A DNA stretch of 64,000 bases, from contig JABLUY010000006.1 in NCBI GenBank assembly GCA_013306675.1, positions 295,434 to 359,433 on the forward strand, read 5' to 3'. The DNA is from Thraustochytrium sp. TN22 (lineage: Eukaryota; Sar; Bigyra; Thraustochytrida; Thraustochytriidae). The position numbers and the translations under genes were made by a program. Under the pieces are notes generated by a model, which was not told where the DNA came from, made no database searches, and saw only the letters and a program-made list of their open reading frames with translations. Of this stretch, positions 8,534 through 19,740 are shown one piece after another (position 1 is the first letter of the stretch; every line of letters starts with the position of its first letter).

Positions 8534-11500
8534 AGGCGTGCGGCTCGAGGCGGCTCGGGACCTCGGCCGAGCTCGGGGCAGCCCCCGGCAGCCGCAAGGG
8601 CTTGCGCCGCGGCGAGCCGGGCGGCAGCAGGCGCGGGGTCGAGGGCGGCGGCCGCGACGGCGACGGCTGCACGCTCACGGCGTCGAGACCGAAGCCAGCA
8701 GGCTTGAGCAGGCGCGTCGTGGCCGAGGCGCGCGGGGAGCGCTTCTGCAGCAGGAGCGGCTGCATGGGCTCGAGCGCTTGGAGCTGCTGACGCTCACGCC
8801 GCTGCTGCTGGTGCTGCTGGTTGCTGGCGAGCTGCGCCATGTGACGGTGCATCTCGGGCCCGGAGCGCGCGCGAGGCGTCGAGGACGGCGCGGAGCTCGC
8901 AAAGGCGGCAAAAGCCGCCAGCGTTACAAAGCGCGGCGACGAGACCTGTTGCTGCGCCATCGGAGATGGCAGCCCGCGCGCCGCCGCTCTCGACGCGCGC
9001 ACTGCGTCGCCGGGCATGGCCGTCGCTCCTCCAAGCAAGGCCATGCTCAGCGGCGCCACGACTGTGCCCGTCCCAGCCGCTGCTGCCGTCTGAACGCTCT
9101 CCTCGGCATTGGCGTCGGCCGGAGGTGCCAGATGGCGCGGATGCTGCGCGGCCGCAAGCGCCGCGGCGCGCTTGGCTGCCTGCCAACGGTAGCGCCAGCG
9201 CGCTAGCTGGCGCACGGAACGTCGAGTGCGAGTGCGACGGTCGGCTTTGCGCGCGCGCGTCTCTTCGTCGTCCTGGCGGAGCAGCTCGTCCTCGGGCAAG
9301 AGCGGCGCCGGGTCGCGACCGGCCTTGAGCGCCTGCGCACGCGCCTCGGCGCGCTTGCGCGCCTCAAGCTGCTTGCGCTGCAGCTGCGACCGCAGGTCGC
9401 GCAGGCGGCGGTGCAGCTTGACGTTGCCAAGCTCAAGCGCTTTGATCTGGCGCCGCACGCGCTTGGCACGCTGCGCCGCGTTGTCGCGCCGGTTGAGCGC
9501 CACCTCCTCGCGCAGCGGCGCCACCTGACGCAGCAGGTTGCGCTGCACAGCGAGCTGCCGCCGCAGGAGTGCCTGAGCGCGCTCGCTGTGCTCGCTGCGC
9601 TCCGCCGCTTCCTTCGAGAGCGTTGCGGCCCTCTCCTGCAGGCTCAACACCTCCTCGCCCATGCTTTCCAAGGCCTCGAGCGCCTTGCGCACTTCCTCCT
9701 CGTACGAGAGTTGCACAGACCGCCGTTGCCCGTTCACGCGCGCTCCCAGGCGCGCCACGCGCGCCTCCAGCGCAAGGGTGCGCGCCGCCGCNNNNNNNTC
9801 ACGCGCGCTCCCAGGCGCGCCACGCGCGCCTCCAGCGCAAGGGTGCGCGCCGCCGCGGCGCGCGTGCGCCGCTCGATCTCCCTTGCCTGGCTCGCTGGGT
9901 CCAGCACGCTCGCCTCGCGCTGCTTGGCGGCCGCCAGCAGCTCCTCCACCTCGCGCTGCACGCGCTCGCGCAGACCACGCACTTGCTCGAGGTCTTGGCG
10001 CGCCGCCTCGCGCTCGCGCGCCAGGCTTGGCTCCTCCTCGCGCACCAGGATCTCGCCCACCAACTCGCTCCGCACCACGAGCGCGTGCGTGCGCTCCCGG
10101 TTTCGGCGCTCGCCGGTCTCGGGGTCCACCACACACGGCCCGTACGCACTCTCCAGCAGGCGCGCCACGTCGCCGCGCCGCTCCTCCAGCGTGCCCTGTC
10201 TTGTGGTGGTGGTCGGCGCCAGGGCCGCGCCGCCCCCGGCTTCATCGCCCTCGGGGCCCACGTGGCCCCTTGCGCCGCGGAGCCGCCGTGCGCCACCACC
10301 CTGCGCGCGGCGAGCTTTGCCGCGTGGGCCTCCTTCGTTCGCGGGCGCATACATCTCCAGCTCCTCGCGCGTGCGCTCAAGCTCGTGCGACGCCTTCTCC
10401 AGCGCCTCCGCGGCACTTTCGTACCGGTCGTCGAGCGCGCCAAGCTGCTTGCGCAGAAGCGCGTGCCGCTCCTCCAGCGCATCCACCTCCTTGTTTTGCT
10501 TTGCGGCCAGAGTCGCGTCCTGCAAGGCGCTCCGCTTCGCGTCCTGTAGTTGCTGCTTGAGCGTGCCGATCACCTCGTTGAGTCGCGCCTCGCGCTCCAG
10601 CGCCGACGGTAGCGCCTCGCGCTCGCTCCGCCGCCGGGTCAGCTGCTCCTCCAGCTGTCGGCCCGCAGACTCTGCTGCCTCCTTGTCGGCCTGCAGGTCC
10701 GCGATCTCTTGCTCCAAGTCCGCGATCTCCGCAGCGCGCTCCGAGGCGTCCGAGACCACGCTCTCCTCATCGGAGTCCTCCAGTACCACCGAGGGGCTTG
10801 GCACAATCTCGTTCGCTTCGTCCCTTTCTGCATCCTTGTCCATGTCCTCCTCCTCCTCCTCCTCCTCCTCCTCCTCTTTTTTCGCGTGTTCTCCCGCGAC
10901 TTCTTCCACACTACCCTCGCCGTCGGCCTCCTCCTGCGCTGCCTTGGCCTCGTCCTCGTCCGGCTGCTGCGGACGCGTCTTGAAGGCGACGCGGAGTTCC
11001 ACCTGCTGCGCGACATTGCGCAGGGTGTGCACAATGTCCTCGGACACGGCCACCTGCTTGGCGAGGATGGCGCTCTTGGTCTGGAGTCGGTCGAGCTCGT
11101 TACTGACATCGTTGACTTTGACCTGCTGTCGTGCTTGCTCGGCCTCGAGCGCGCGAGTAATCTCACTGGGCTGCGAGTCGGCGCCAGCCGCGGCGCGGAG
11201 CTCGCGCGCCTTGGCGTCGAGCTCGATAATGCGCGCGCGCGTCATGGCGATCTGCGACTCCAGCATGACGACCTTCTCCTGCGCCTGCGTGCGGTGCTGG
11301 ATGCGCACCGATACCTCCATCTGCGCCAGGAGGGCGTGCATCTGGGCGCGCTTGTCCTTGACCTCGCGTAGGGCCTCGGCGAAGTTCTGCATGCGCGTCG
11401 CCGCGCGGTTCTCCTTGTCCCGCAGCATCTGCCGCACGCTTCGCGAGCAGCCCTCTGCCTCAGCCTCCTGTTCTTCGATTTGTTGCAGCAGCGCGTAGTA

Positions 11501-12517
11501 GTGTTTCTCGTCCTCGATCGCCTGCTTCGTGTAGCCATGGACCCACTCGCTCACCTCGCCGAGGTGGTCCGAGAAGGCCGACACGTGCAGCGAGTCTGAC
11601 AGCTCGCGCAGGCTGTCTTCGGTTTGTCGATGCTCCTCAGCTTCCTCTTCCGTCCAAAAGGACACCTCGACCGGTGCCCGTTTCCGCGCGGCATCCGTGC
11701 GCGAGCGCGTCCTGCGCAAGTCACGCAAATCAGCTCTGGACCTGCGCACCTCTAGCGTCGCCTTGATCGCTGGATCGTCCGCGAACTTGTCCCCAAGCTG
11801 CACTGCAAAGTGCGCCTCGCCTTTGTTGATGCTCTGCAGCGTGTGCGCGATGCGGGCCACGGACTGATCCACCTGCTCATAGAAGAGGAAGATCTTCTCC
11901 GCGCGCTCGCGCTGCAGCCTGCGCTGCTCCTCCTCGGCTTCTGCCTCCTGCGGCAGTGACGTGACCTCGTTGCCGGCTTCAGGCGCCTCCTCGACCCTTT
12001 CTGCCGTTTCCTTGTGCTCCTCTGCGGGCATGCTGTCGTCCTGCGCCCCGAACGGCTCGCCGAGGAGCTGTTCGCGGAGCGACTTGCGTACGTGCAGCTC
12101 TGCGTGCGTGGCGGTGGGCAGCCTCGGCGCCAGCGAGGCGTCCGCGAAAGCGCGCTCTTCGTCCATGACAACGCCCTCCGCAGGCAGCAGGATGCCGCGT
12201 CTCTCTAGGCTCGCCTGCAGCGCCGCCTCGGTGCCGCGCAAGTGGGCATCTTCCCTGGCCTGCCTGCGCTTGTGTAGCGCGAGCTGGCCGCGCTGCTTGT
12301 CCCACATGAAGCCCTCCACGCTCTCGCGTTCCTCTCGCCTCATGAGAGGCACCAGCGCAGCTCGCGACGCGCGCAGTGCCGCTGCGCTCGGCGTTGTGCG
12401 CCATGTCGCTGCCTGCCTCGTCGGCGACTGCCCTGGCACCTGCGCCGCCTGCGCCTGCGCCTGCGCCTGCGCCTGCAGGGGCGGCACGCTGGCGTCGGCA
12501 TCGCCGGCAGCGGCCAT
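8217..12517 (-). CDS. Large coiled-coil protein, full-length (frame broken by gap artefact)
   Basis: Collapsing the duplicated 58-base flanks of the N gap (remove 65 bases between 9734 and 9856) gives one open frame of 1,412 codons. Without that the frame breaks at the gap. The 1,411-residue product has a Gln-Ala-rich N-terminus, a largely helical heptad-rich body, an acidic stretch including an 11-Glu run near residue 550, further coiled coil to about residue 1,080, and a low-complexity Ser/Pro/Ala C-terminus. The length and helical content suggest a structural, cytoskeletal or centrosomal/basal-body protein, but I recognise no family. The start is the ATG at 12517; the frame is open 40 codons further without another ATG. 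A truncated copy lies at 2820-4568. Confidence 0.75.
9792..9798. other. Assembly gap (7 N) with duplicated flanks
   Basis: The 58 bases before the gap (9734-9791) are identical to the 58 bases after it (9799-9856). Removing one copy plus the Ns (65 bases) restores the reading frame of the coiled-coil gene, as expected if two overlapping contigs were placed end to end. Confidence 0.97.
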
Positions 12518-13082
12518 GCCCGCGCTCTGTGCGCGACCGCGCGCGCCCTTCGGGTTAGGAGTCTGCCTGCGGCGAGATGAGACGAGACGAGACGAGAGTG
12601 GGACGCCTTTTGCGGTGGGACGCTTTTCACCGGCCAAGCACTCACGCGCCGGCCAACATGAGAGTTAAAAGTTAGCTTCTCTCGAGGTAGGCTCTGGGCT
12701 AGCTGGTCTCCCTCTCTACTAGCTCTAGACCTAGCTACCTCGGTCTACGCTCCACGGACAAGGCAGGGCACGGCTTAGGCCTCACGATTGATGAGCTGTT
12801 GAACGGAAGGCACGTGATTCTTGACCGGCGGGCCGGCCAAGCAGTCACGCGCCGGCCGACATGAGAGTTAGCTTCTCTCGAGATGGGCTCTCCTACTAGC
12901 TAGAGCTAGCTACCTCGGTCTACGCTCCACGGACAAGGCAGGGCACGTCTGAGGCTCTCACAATTGATAAGATGTTGAACGGAAGGCACGTGTTTCTTGA
13001 CCGCAAGGCCTCTACCCTTGAACACCTTTTGGTGTGCTCCAGGTTCTGGATGACTCTGTTCATTTTTTGGTGGTATAATTAC
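12518..13082. other. Intergenic region with direct repeat
   Basis: Lies upstream of the coiled-coil gene and downstream of the Asn-rich gene, both on the minus strand. It is mostly filled by an imperfect direct repeat (12631-13001) and contains several CTAG/GCTAGC motifs. A GACGAGA reiteration at about 12575-12598 is probably 5' UTR. No gene seen. Confidence 0.6.
12631..13001. repeat. Imperfect tandem direct repeat (~195 and ~170 bp)
   Basis: Copy A is about 12631-12826 and copy B about 12832-13001. Both start GGCCAAGCA(C/G)TCACGCGCCGG, share TCGGTCTACGCTCCACGGAC and GTTGAACGGAAGGCACGTG, and end near TTCTTGACCG. Copy B lacks about 25 bases. Each holds a CACGTG palindrome. The repeat could be promoter duplication of the downstream minus-strand gene or remnants of a mobile element. 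Confidence 0.85.
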
Positions 13083-14891
13083 TTACTTCATGACCGGGGC
13101 TCGGCGCGGCCTCTCGGACGTTGACGTGGCGAGCCAGGCGACGGTCGCGCTGGTGAGGCCGACGAGGGAGGCGAGCACGAGCAGGCGTGGGGACACCCAG
13201 GAGAAGAGGCGAGAGTGGTTCCGGTGTCGGATGGGACGCAGGACGAAGTCCTTGTCATCGTGCTCTGCGGCGTGGAGGAGCTCGCGCGTGTGCTGCGCGC
13301 CGGAGGAGTTGCGGAGCTGTGGTGGATGATTGGTGATGAAGTCGTCCAGCGCTTCGATGAGGCCCAGGAGCCGGGGGTCGTCAACCTTTGCGTAGAGGTC
13401 GCAGAGACAGGCGAAGGCCTGGCGTTCTGCTGCGTGAGAATCGTCCTCGGCCATTTTGGCGTCATCCTCGGCGTCGGCTTTAATGATCGCCTTGCAGCGA
13501 AGGCGGAAGTCGATGAAGCCGACGATGGGCTTGGTCGCCAGATTTGAGCGCTTGGCAAGCGCTGCAATGCACTCGATATCCTTGACGGCGTCACGTACGC
13601 TCTCATTCGACTTCGCAGCATTGGTGGGCGTGCCGCGCGCAAACATGAGCAGACAGAGGAACTCGCGAGCGATGTAATCCTCGTGGAGGGGGTGGCGCCT
13701 AACATCGGCCGGGTTCCGGGCAAAGAAGCCGCAGACCCAGAGCCAGGCGATGACGGAGGCAATCTGATACACGGTGGGCAAGCGCTTCTCGTCCTCGAGA
13801 CAGCGCTCGGAGAAGCGCTTGCGCTCGAAAGAGAAGTCGCGCAGCGCCTCACGCAGCTCCCAAACGGAGGCGTAGAAGCCGTTGTGGTAAAGTGGCACAG
13901 AGTTGTAGTAAAAGTCCTTGCTGCTTTGGCGCCAGCGCTCGGCCCAGCCGTCCTCCCTGCAGAGGATGCCCGGCTCGCCGAGGCGTCTTGGCGAGCTGTC
14001 CTGCTTTACCGGCAAAAGGCAGTTTTTGCGCTCGAAGTTGCCGGCTCGGGTCTTGTTGACCTTATCTAGGATGGCGAGCTCGGCGGCCTCGTAGGCGCGC
14101 ACAAAGGGCGACTTGGGCTTTCTCCTTCTCCCTTTCGCCTCGGTCCTTTCTGACGGATGTCCGTCGGCGTCCGCGTCACTACTGCCTTTCCAGCTGACGG
14201 CTCCGGACCCGCTTGCCTGCTGCTGGTGCTGCTGGTGCTGGTGCTGGTGCTGCTGGTGCTGCTGGCTGTCGTCGGACGACTTCCCCGCGGCGAGCATCTG
14301 CAGCATCTCACCGAGCAGGTCGGACTCCGGGTCCATGAGGCTGAGATTGATAAGCGCCTGCGACTTCCAGTAGAAGACATCGACCGGGACGGCCGAGAGC
14401 ACGCTAAAGGCGAGGTCGCCGGTCTTGCAGGCCTGCAAGAAGAGCATCTCCATGGCAGGCACCTCGGCGAGGAGGTTGCTCAGGGCACTCGTCTCGTACG
14501 TGACAAACTCGTTGTCCGTGCCGAGTGGGGTCGTGCAGCGCACGACAATGACTATCTGATAGGGGCCTTCGGGCCACCACGCGCTGCGAGAGTGGTGGGG
14601 TCGCACGGGAACGAGATCCCACTGGTCGCCTTCACGCTTCTCCGTGTACACATCGCCGTAGGGCACAACAGCGGGCACCCGTTGCTTCGGGCCTGCCTGC
14701 TGAATGACGCGCTGCCCTGGGCGGACCCACTGATGGACGTGAACGCACGTCTGCGCCAGCCAGCGCTGGTCCTCGGCGTCCCTTGCCGAGGTCCTGGTGC
14801 TGGCCTTGTCGGCGCTGCCCGCGCGCGCCGTGTGCGCGGCCGATGCACCAGAGGACGACTTCGCCGATGAGGATATTGCTGTTGTTGTTGC

Positions 14892-14922
<31 letters not shown>

Positions 14923-15076
14923 GCTGCTGCTGCTGCTGCTATTGATGGCAAGGATTTGGGCAGGGGCGCTCTCGCCTCGCCGCCGTTGGAGATCGCTCCA
15001 TCTGCTTGGGTTTGTGCCACAGGCACCGCTTCGGCCGAAGCAGCCGAGGACGAGCTTGTGGTGGTCCTCTCTGAGC

Positions 15077-15122
<46 letters not shown>

Positions 15123-15770
15123 GCTGTTGTTGTTGTTGTTGCTGCTGCTGCTGCTCGGATGAGACGCGATGCCGATGCGGGAGGCAGCGAAGCTGCGCTC
15201 GTGAATGCGACGGGTCGACTCCAGGTAGCGCTGGACCCAGCGCTTGCCAGAGTCGGAGGTGAGCTGCGTCGCCGTGCCCCAGAAGAGGACGAGAGTGCCG
15301 CGACTGTGGTCTCTCGCCCGGACCGGCGGGGTATGCTGGCGTGCCGAGACCGTCGTGGAGGACGCCCAGGACGCAACGGAGGAGGACGAGGAGATGACCG
15401 AGGCCGGGGGCGACCTGGGCGCATCCTGGGCCATGTAGGGATTAGGAGCGGCCCGAGCTGGCGAGGCCGAGGCCGCACGCGAGGCCGCGACCTCGGCGTG
15501 CTTGGCCTCGCGCGCGGCGTCCGCCGCTATGCGTCGTTCGGCAGCGCACCTGTCCTCCGCGGCGCCCGCCCCATGGGTGCGGCGGCCTCGCTGGTCCTTG
15601 TGCGGCCTCTTGAGACTCTGCGGCGCGGCGTCCGCATCGCGCAGCCCTCGCTCCGCCTGGGCCTGCGCCTGAGTCTGAGCCGCCAGGGCCGCCGCCCTCT
15701 GCAGGTTCTTTGCGCGCTGGTCCTTGCCCGCGGTGCGAGTCTGCGTTACCAAAGTCGCTGGGCCTTCCAT
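13083..15770 (-). CDS. Asn/Thr-rich tail-anchored hypothetical protein
   Basis: An 895-residue protein. The N-terminal third is disordered and Gln/Ala/Ser-rich, with a long Asn run (about residues 205-233, from a GTT/GTT-like repeat on the plus strand at 15070-15155) and a Thr run (about 277-299). A folded region follows with conserved-looking blocks such as HVHQWVRPGQRVIQ and GPYQIVIVVRCTTPLGT, a Gln/His-rich insert near 500-518, and a helical C-terminal domain. Residues about 858-880 form one hydrophobic segment close to the C-terminus, suggesting a tail anchor. I recognise no family. The start is the ATG at 15770; the frame continues upstream but is Arg-rich with no other ATG. Confidence 0.65.
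14874..15155. repeat. Two GTT/CTG trinucleotide tracts in coding sequence
   Basis: Runs of GTT with some CTG at about 14874-14940 and 15079-15155 encode Thr-rich and Asn-rich runs in the minus-strand gene, in different frames of the same triplet. Likely length-polymorphic. Confidence 0.85.
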
Positions 15771-16941
15771 GACATCGCCCAAGGCGTACCGCAGCGCCGC
15801 GAACGCGCCGCCGCCGCCGAGCGCCGCCGGGCCCGCGCCGCCCCCCCGCGCCCGCCGCCGCCGCCGAGCCGCGCGCCGCCGCCGCGCCCGCGCCGCGCGG
15901 CCCGTGCGCTCTCTGCTCTCCCGAGAGCGGCGCGCGCGCAGGCGAGACGCAGGCGACCGGCCTTTCGCACGCGTCCGCGCGAGCGCAGGGCCGCTCGGGG
16001 CAAACTCGACTCGGAGCGAGCCTGCCTCGGTCAAGCAGGAAAGCACCGTCTCGAGCCTGGAGCCCGCCGCCGCGGCCGGCCAGGCCAGAGGCGCCGAAGG
16101 GGGGCTTCTGGCGGCGAAGCTCGCCGTGAAGCTTCCGCGCTCGTCACGCCCGGCCCTCGTCAGCCAGCTCAGATGTTACGAAAGGATCTTTCGTCGGCTC
16201 ATCAGCCAGTGAGAACTGCAACATCACGAGCTGGAGCAGCTGGACGGGACGCAGCCAGCCTGAGCGCCCTGCCAGCCAGCCAGCTCGCCTGCTCCGTATC
16301 TCTCTTCACGACCAGCGCTGGCACCCCGGACCGACACGCCACGGCGCGTCGCCAGCTTGCTGGCAGTCGATGCGAGAGTCTCGCGAGAGTCTCTCTCGCT
16401 TTCATGTGCGCGCTCATGATCACTGTCAGTGAGGCTTTCATCATCGCGCGAGTTTCGTAGCGCTAGAACTGGCTCGCGCCAGACAAGTGACGACCGATGG
16501 TGACCGACAGTGATCATGAGAACAGAGTGCGGCGCGGGGACCGGCGGGGACCGCCAGGGACCCGCAGCCGGGCCGCAGGGACCACTTGTAAGTTGTAAAT
16601 ATGCCACTGGCACTGGCAGTGTTCAAGGCTTACAGTGAATCATCAGCTGACCCGAAGTTGCAGGCAGTTGCAGCCTGCCCTTTGGAACCCGCGCCAAGCG
16701 AGGACGGGTGCACACCCCGCGAGCGCGGTCACGGCACGTGTGGAAAATGCGGCTCGCTCGGCGCGGCTCGGCGGCGGCACTCGGCGGACTTGGCGGACTT
16801 GGCGGACTCGGCGTGGCTTGTCGCGACTCGCCGGATGCGCTGCGATACGCCGAGCGGACCCAAGCTCGAGCGCGAGCTCGTACCCGAGCTTGGCCTCTGC
16901 CTCGGCCTCCTCGGCCTCGAGGGCTGAGCCGAAGTCTGACC
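15771..16941. other. Divergent intergenic region
   Basis: Shared upstream region of the Asn-rich gene (-) and the EF-hand gene (+). The first ~250 bases are extremely GC-rich. The middle has reiterations of TCTCGCGAGAGTC and GACCGACAGTGATCAT-like sequence at about 16370-16520. A GGCGGACTT triplicate lies near 16780-16810. No supported gene. Confidence 0.5.
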
Positions 16942-19740
16942 ATGGCGCCGCGCAGAAGGCCGAGGCCAGAGGAACGCGAGCAGGAGCGCGTGGAGGAGGT
17001 GGTGCGGCTGCGCAAGCTGCGGCAGGCGACGCGGAACACGGCGCTGCCGAGGCGGCTGGAGCGCCTCGAGCCGCTGCAGAATGCTCAGGGCCGGGCAGAT
17101 GAGGTGACGCGAGGGCTGCTGATGGAAATCCGTGACGTCGGCCGACGAGAGGCGCAGTTCAAGGCGCTTCGCGACACGGGCCCGCTGACGAGGATGCTGG
17201 AGCACTCGCAGTCAAGCCCGAGCTTTACAGCGGCGGAGGGCGGCGTGCGCCTGATCGAGGAGCCTACGGCGGACCCCGGCGAGCTGCACCGGCAGGTGGC
17301 CAAGCTCAAGGCCGAGCTGCAGCTCGTGCGCGGCGCGCTGCCGGGTGGCGAGTCTGCGCAGCAGGTCTTCGACCAGCTGGCGCTTCGCACGCGGTACGTG
17401 GACGTCATGTGTGGGGCGCAGCTGGAGCGCCTGCAGGCATTCTCGCGCGAGCTCGAGCAAGCCATGACGTCGGACAAGCAGCTCGTGGCCCAAGGCTTCG
17501 CGCAGCGGCTCCGCGTGCTGCAGCTGCAGCAGGAGATGGAGCGCGGCAAGCTCAAGGAGCAGATGGAGGCACAGGCGCGGCAGCAAGCGCAAATGATTCG
17601 GCTGCTGCGTGCTGGTGGCGGGCGACGGGCCTCGTACGATGGGCACCGCAGCAGCGGCTTGGGGGGCGCGCCGGACAGCTTGGAGGACCACGGGGACGAC
17701 GATGAACGGGATGCGGACGAGGATGAGGACAATCTCCGACGCGAGGCGGCGGCGGCACGGGCTGCGGCGGGTGGCAGGCGCAGCAGGGACGAGCACTGCA
17801 ACGACGACAACGACAGTGGTGACCTGGCGCTCACGTCGATGCTGGACGATTCCCTGCGCGCCAAGGTGTGCGAGTCACTGACGGTACTGGATGTAAGCGC
17901 GCGCGTGCGTGCGATGGGCGCGAACGAGCTCTCGTACCTGGTGGGCCAGCTCGACGACGCTGCGAAGCGCGCTCTGTGCGAGGCGATCCTGCAGACAATG
18001 GTTGGCGCGGCACGGCGCGCCCTGCTCAAAGACTTTCTGCTGGACGGCGACCTGCTGCTGGACCTCTCAGTGGACGAGGCGGCCTCGCTGGGCGCCGTGC
18101 TGGACAACATGACCATCGAGGGTCGCACGCGGCTGCTGCTGCAGCTTCTGCAGGTGCTCAACGTGTCCGGGACGAACGGGCGGCAGGGCCTTGAGGCCTT
18201 TGACGCGGCGAGCGCGCTCGTGCTGAGCCGCGAGACGCCCTTGCAGGGCGCGGAGCCCCCTTCGGACACGGGCGCGCCGGCGCTGCCGTATTTGAGCGTG
18301 CACCTGGACGAGGGGCTGGTCTCGGTGCGCGCGCATGCGTCGACCCAGGAGGTGGCAGTGGGCGAGGACGACGCGCGCGTGTCGCTGGAGTCACCGGGCG
18401 ATCTCCAGACGCGCTTGCGGCGCGCGCTGGAGCAGGGCCGGCCGGACGCCGTCCTGGCCTCGCTCTCCGTGCGGCACGCGGAGCGGTACCTGGAGGCGGC
18501 GCCGGGCGGGGAGTATTCGGTCAAGGTGACGGTGACGTCGGCGAAGCAGGGCTCGGAGGAGAGCATGTTTTCCGCCAAGCCGCACCCGTGGGCCAAGTTT
18601 CTGCGGCAGCCCAAGCGCAAGCAGGTGCGCGAGGTGAACCTGGAGGCTCTGGTGGGCGACTTGTATGCGGCCAAGGTGCTGCTGGACCAGGACCTGCGGC
18701 AGAGCGGGGAGCGCAAGCCTCTCTGCAGCGTCGTGATGGACTACTTCACGCAAAAGTACGGCCTGCGCAAGCTGGCGCGCGAGTACACGTATGGGCTGGT
18801 CAAGGCGGTGCGCGCGCAGGCGGGCGCGTCCAAGCGCGCGGAGATCTTTGGCGTGGCGTGCGGCGTGCTGCGGCCAGAGGTTTACTCGCCCGTGGTGGGT
18901 CACGTGCTCGCGGAGTTCTTGGCGCAGCTGGGCGGCGGCGCTCCGGACGCCGTTGGCGGGCTCTTCGCCAAGGCGGAGGGGGGCGCCTTCTTGCCGCTCG
19001 CCGCGGTGCAGCGCGCGGTGACGACAATTTTCCTCGTAGCGGAGCGCCTCGACATGCCGACGGGCGTCCTGCTGGAGTCGCGTGCCACGGCGAAGCGCAT
19101 GACGGTCATGGTGGGGGCGGGCGAAGCTGGAGCTGCGGCGGCCGGCGGCCGCCGCAAGACCAAGTCGGCTGGGCTCGGCGGGAGCACGAGCGGAGGCCAC
19201 GGCGCGTCGTCAGGCGGCGAGGTGCGTCGCTGCTGGACCATGCCAGCGGCGATCCGGGCACACCTCGTGGCCGCGCTGGAGCGGCTGGCGCGGCCCGCGG
19301 CCGAGATTGGCGCTGTCAAGGAGAACGGCACGGTGCTGTACAGCGACGTGGACTTGGCCATGGAGGCCGTTCTGGAAGCGTACTTGGACAAGCTGCGTGT
19401 GGACCGGCTCATGCTAATGCACCTCTTCACCAAGTTCGACTTGGACGGGAACGGCGTGCTGAGCCTGGAGGAGTTCTCGAACCTGCTGTGCAGCTGCCGG
19501 CCGATGGAGCCGCTGGACGAGCGCGGGATGCTGGAGCTCTGGAACAAGGTGAACGAGACCGACGACGACGACGAGGACGCCGACAACATCACGCAGGAGG
19601 GCTTTGCATCGGTGTGCATCGCGCAGGGCCTGCAGCTCAACTATTGGCAGCTCGCCGACGTCAAGGAGCGTCTGGACGAGCTGCTGCGCGAAGCCGGGTT
19701 CCGTGCATCTCATGATGCACCAGCGACCACGACACAATGA
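16942..19740 (+). CDS. EF-hand, coiled-coil hypothetical protein
   Basis: A 932-residue predicted cytosolic protein. Residues 1-210 are charged and helical (coiled coil). An acidic Asp-rich linker is near 250-275 and two helical regions lie between about 290 and 760. A canonical EF-hand loop, DLDGNGVLSLEE, is near residue 833, with Asp, Asp, Asn, Val, Ser and Glu at the usual ligand positions. An acidic NETDDDDEDADN segment about 40 residues later may be a degenerate partner EF-hand. It probably senses calcium through the C-terminal pair; partners are unknown. The start was chosen for the strong GACCATGG context; an in-frame ATG at 16747 would add 65 Arg/Ala-rich residues. No intron signals are needed. 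Confidence 0.8.
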   Translation: MAPRRRPRPEEREQERVEEVVRLRKLRQATRNTALPRRLERLEPLQNAQGRADEVTRGLLMEIRDVGRREAQFKALRDTGPLTRMLEHSQSSPSFTAAEGGVRLIEEPTADPGELHRQVAKLKAELQLVRGALPGGESAQQVFDQLALRTRYVDVMCGAQLERLQAFSRELEQAMTSDKQLVAQGFAQRLRVLQLQQEMERGKLKEQMEAQARQQAQMIRLLRAGGGRRASYDGHRSSGLGGAPDSLEDHGDDDERDADEDEDNLRREAAAARAAAGGRRSRDEHCNDDNDSGDLALTSMLDDSLRAKVCESLTVLDVSARVRAMGANELSYLVGQLDDAAKRALCEAILQTMVGAARRALLKDFLLDGDLLLDLSVDEAASLGAVLDNMTIEGRTRLLLQLLQVLNVSGTNGRQGLEAFDAASALVLSRETPLQGAEPPSDTGAPALPYLSVHLDEGLVSVRAHASTQEVAVGEDDARVSLESPGDLQTRLRRALEQGRPDAVLASLSVRHAERYLEAAPGGEYSVKVTVTSAKQGSEESMFSAKPHPWAKFLRQPKRKQVREVNLEALVGDLYAAKVLLDQDLRQSGERKPLCSVVMDYFTQKYGLRKLAREYTYGLVKAVRAQAGASKRAEIFGVACGVLRPEVYSPVVGHVLAEFLAQLGGGAPDAVGGLFAKAEGGAFLPLAAVQRAVTTIFLVAERLDMPTGVLLESRATAKRMTVMVGAGEAGAAAAGGRRKTKSAGLGGSTSGGHGASSGGEVRRCWTMPAAIRAHLVAALERLARPAAEIGAVKENGTVLYSDVDLAMEAVLEAYLDKLRVDRLMLMHLFTKFDLDGNGVLSLEEFSNLLCSCRPMEPLDERGMLELWNKVNETDDDDEDADNITQEGFASVCIAQGLQLNYWQLADVKERLDELLREAGFRASHDAPATTTQ

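Larger units (their letters stand above)
5353..9873. repeat. Right copy of large direct duplication
   Basis: Second copy of the block seen at 1-4411. The offset is 5352 before the N gap at 6192 and 5397 after it. It is longer than the left copy only because both of its N gaps carry duplicated flanks (41 and 65 extra bases) and because it has one extra AGGC unit. Its right end at 9873 lies inside the coiled-coil gene, which is intact here. The segment 4412-9873, corrected for gaps, is about 5.36 kb and would be the full unit of a tandem duplication. Confidence 0.95.
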
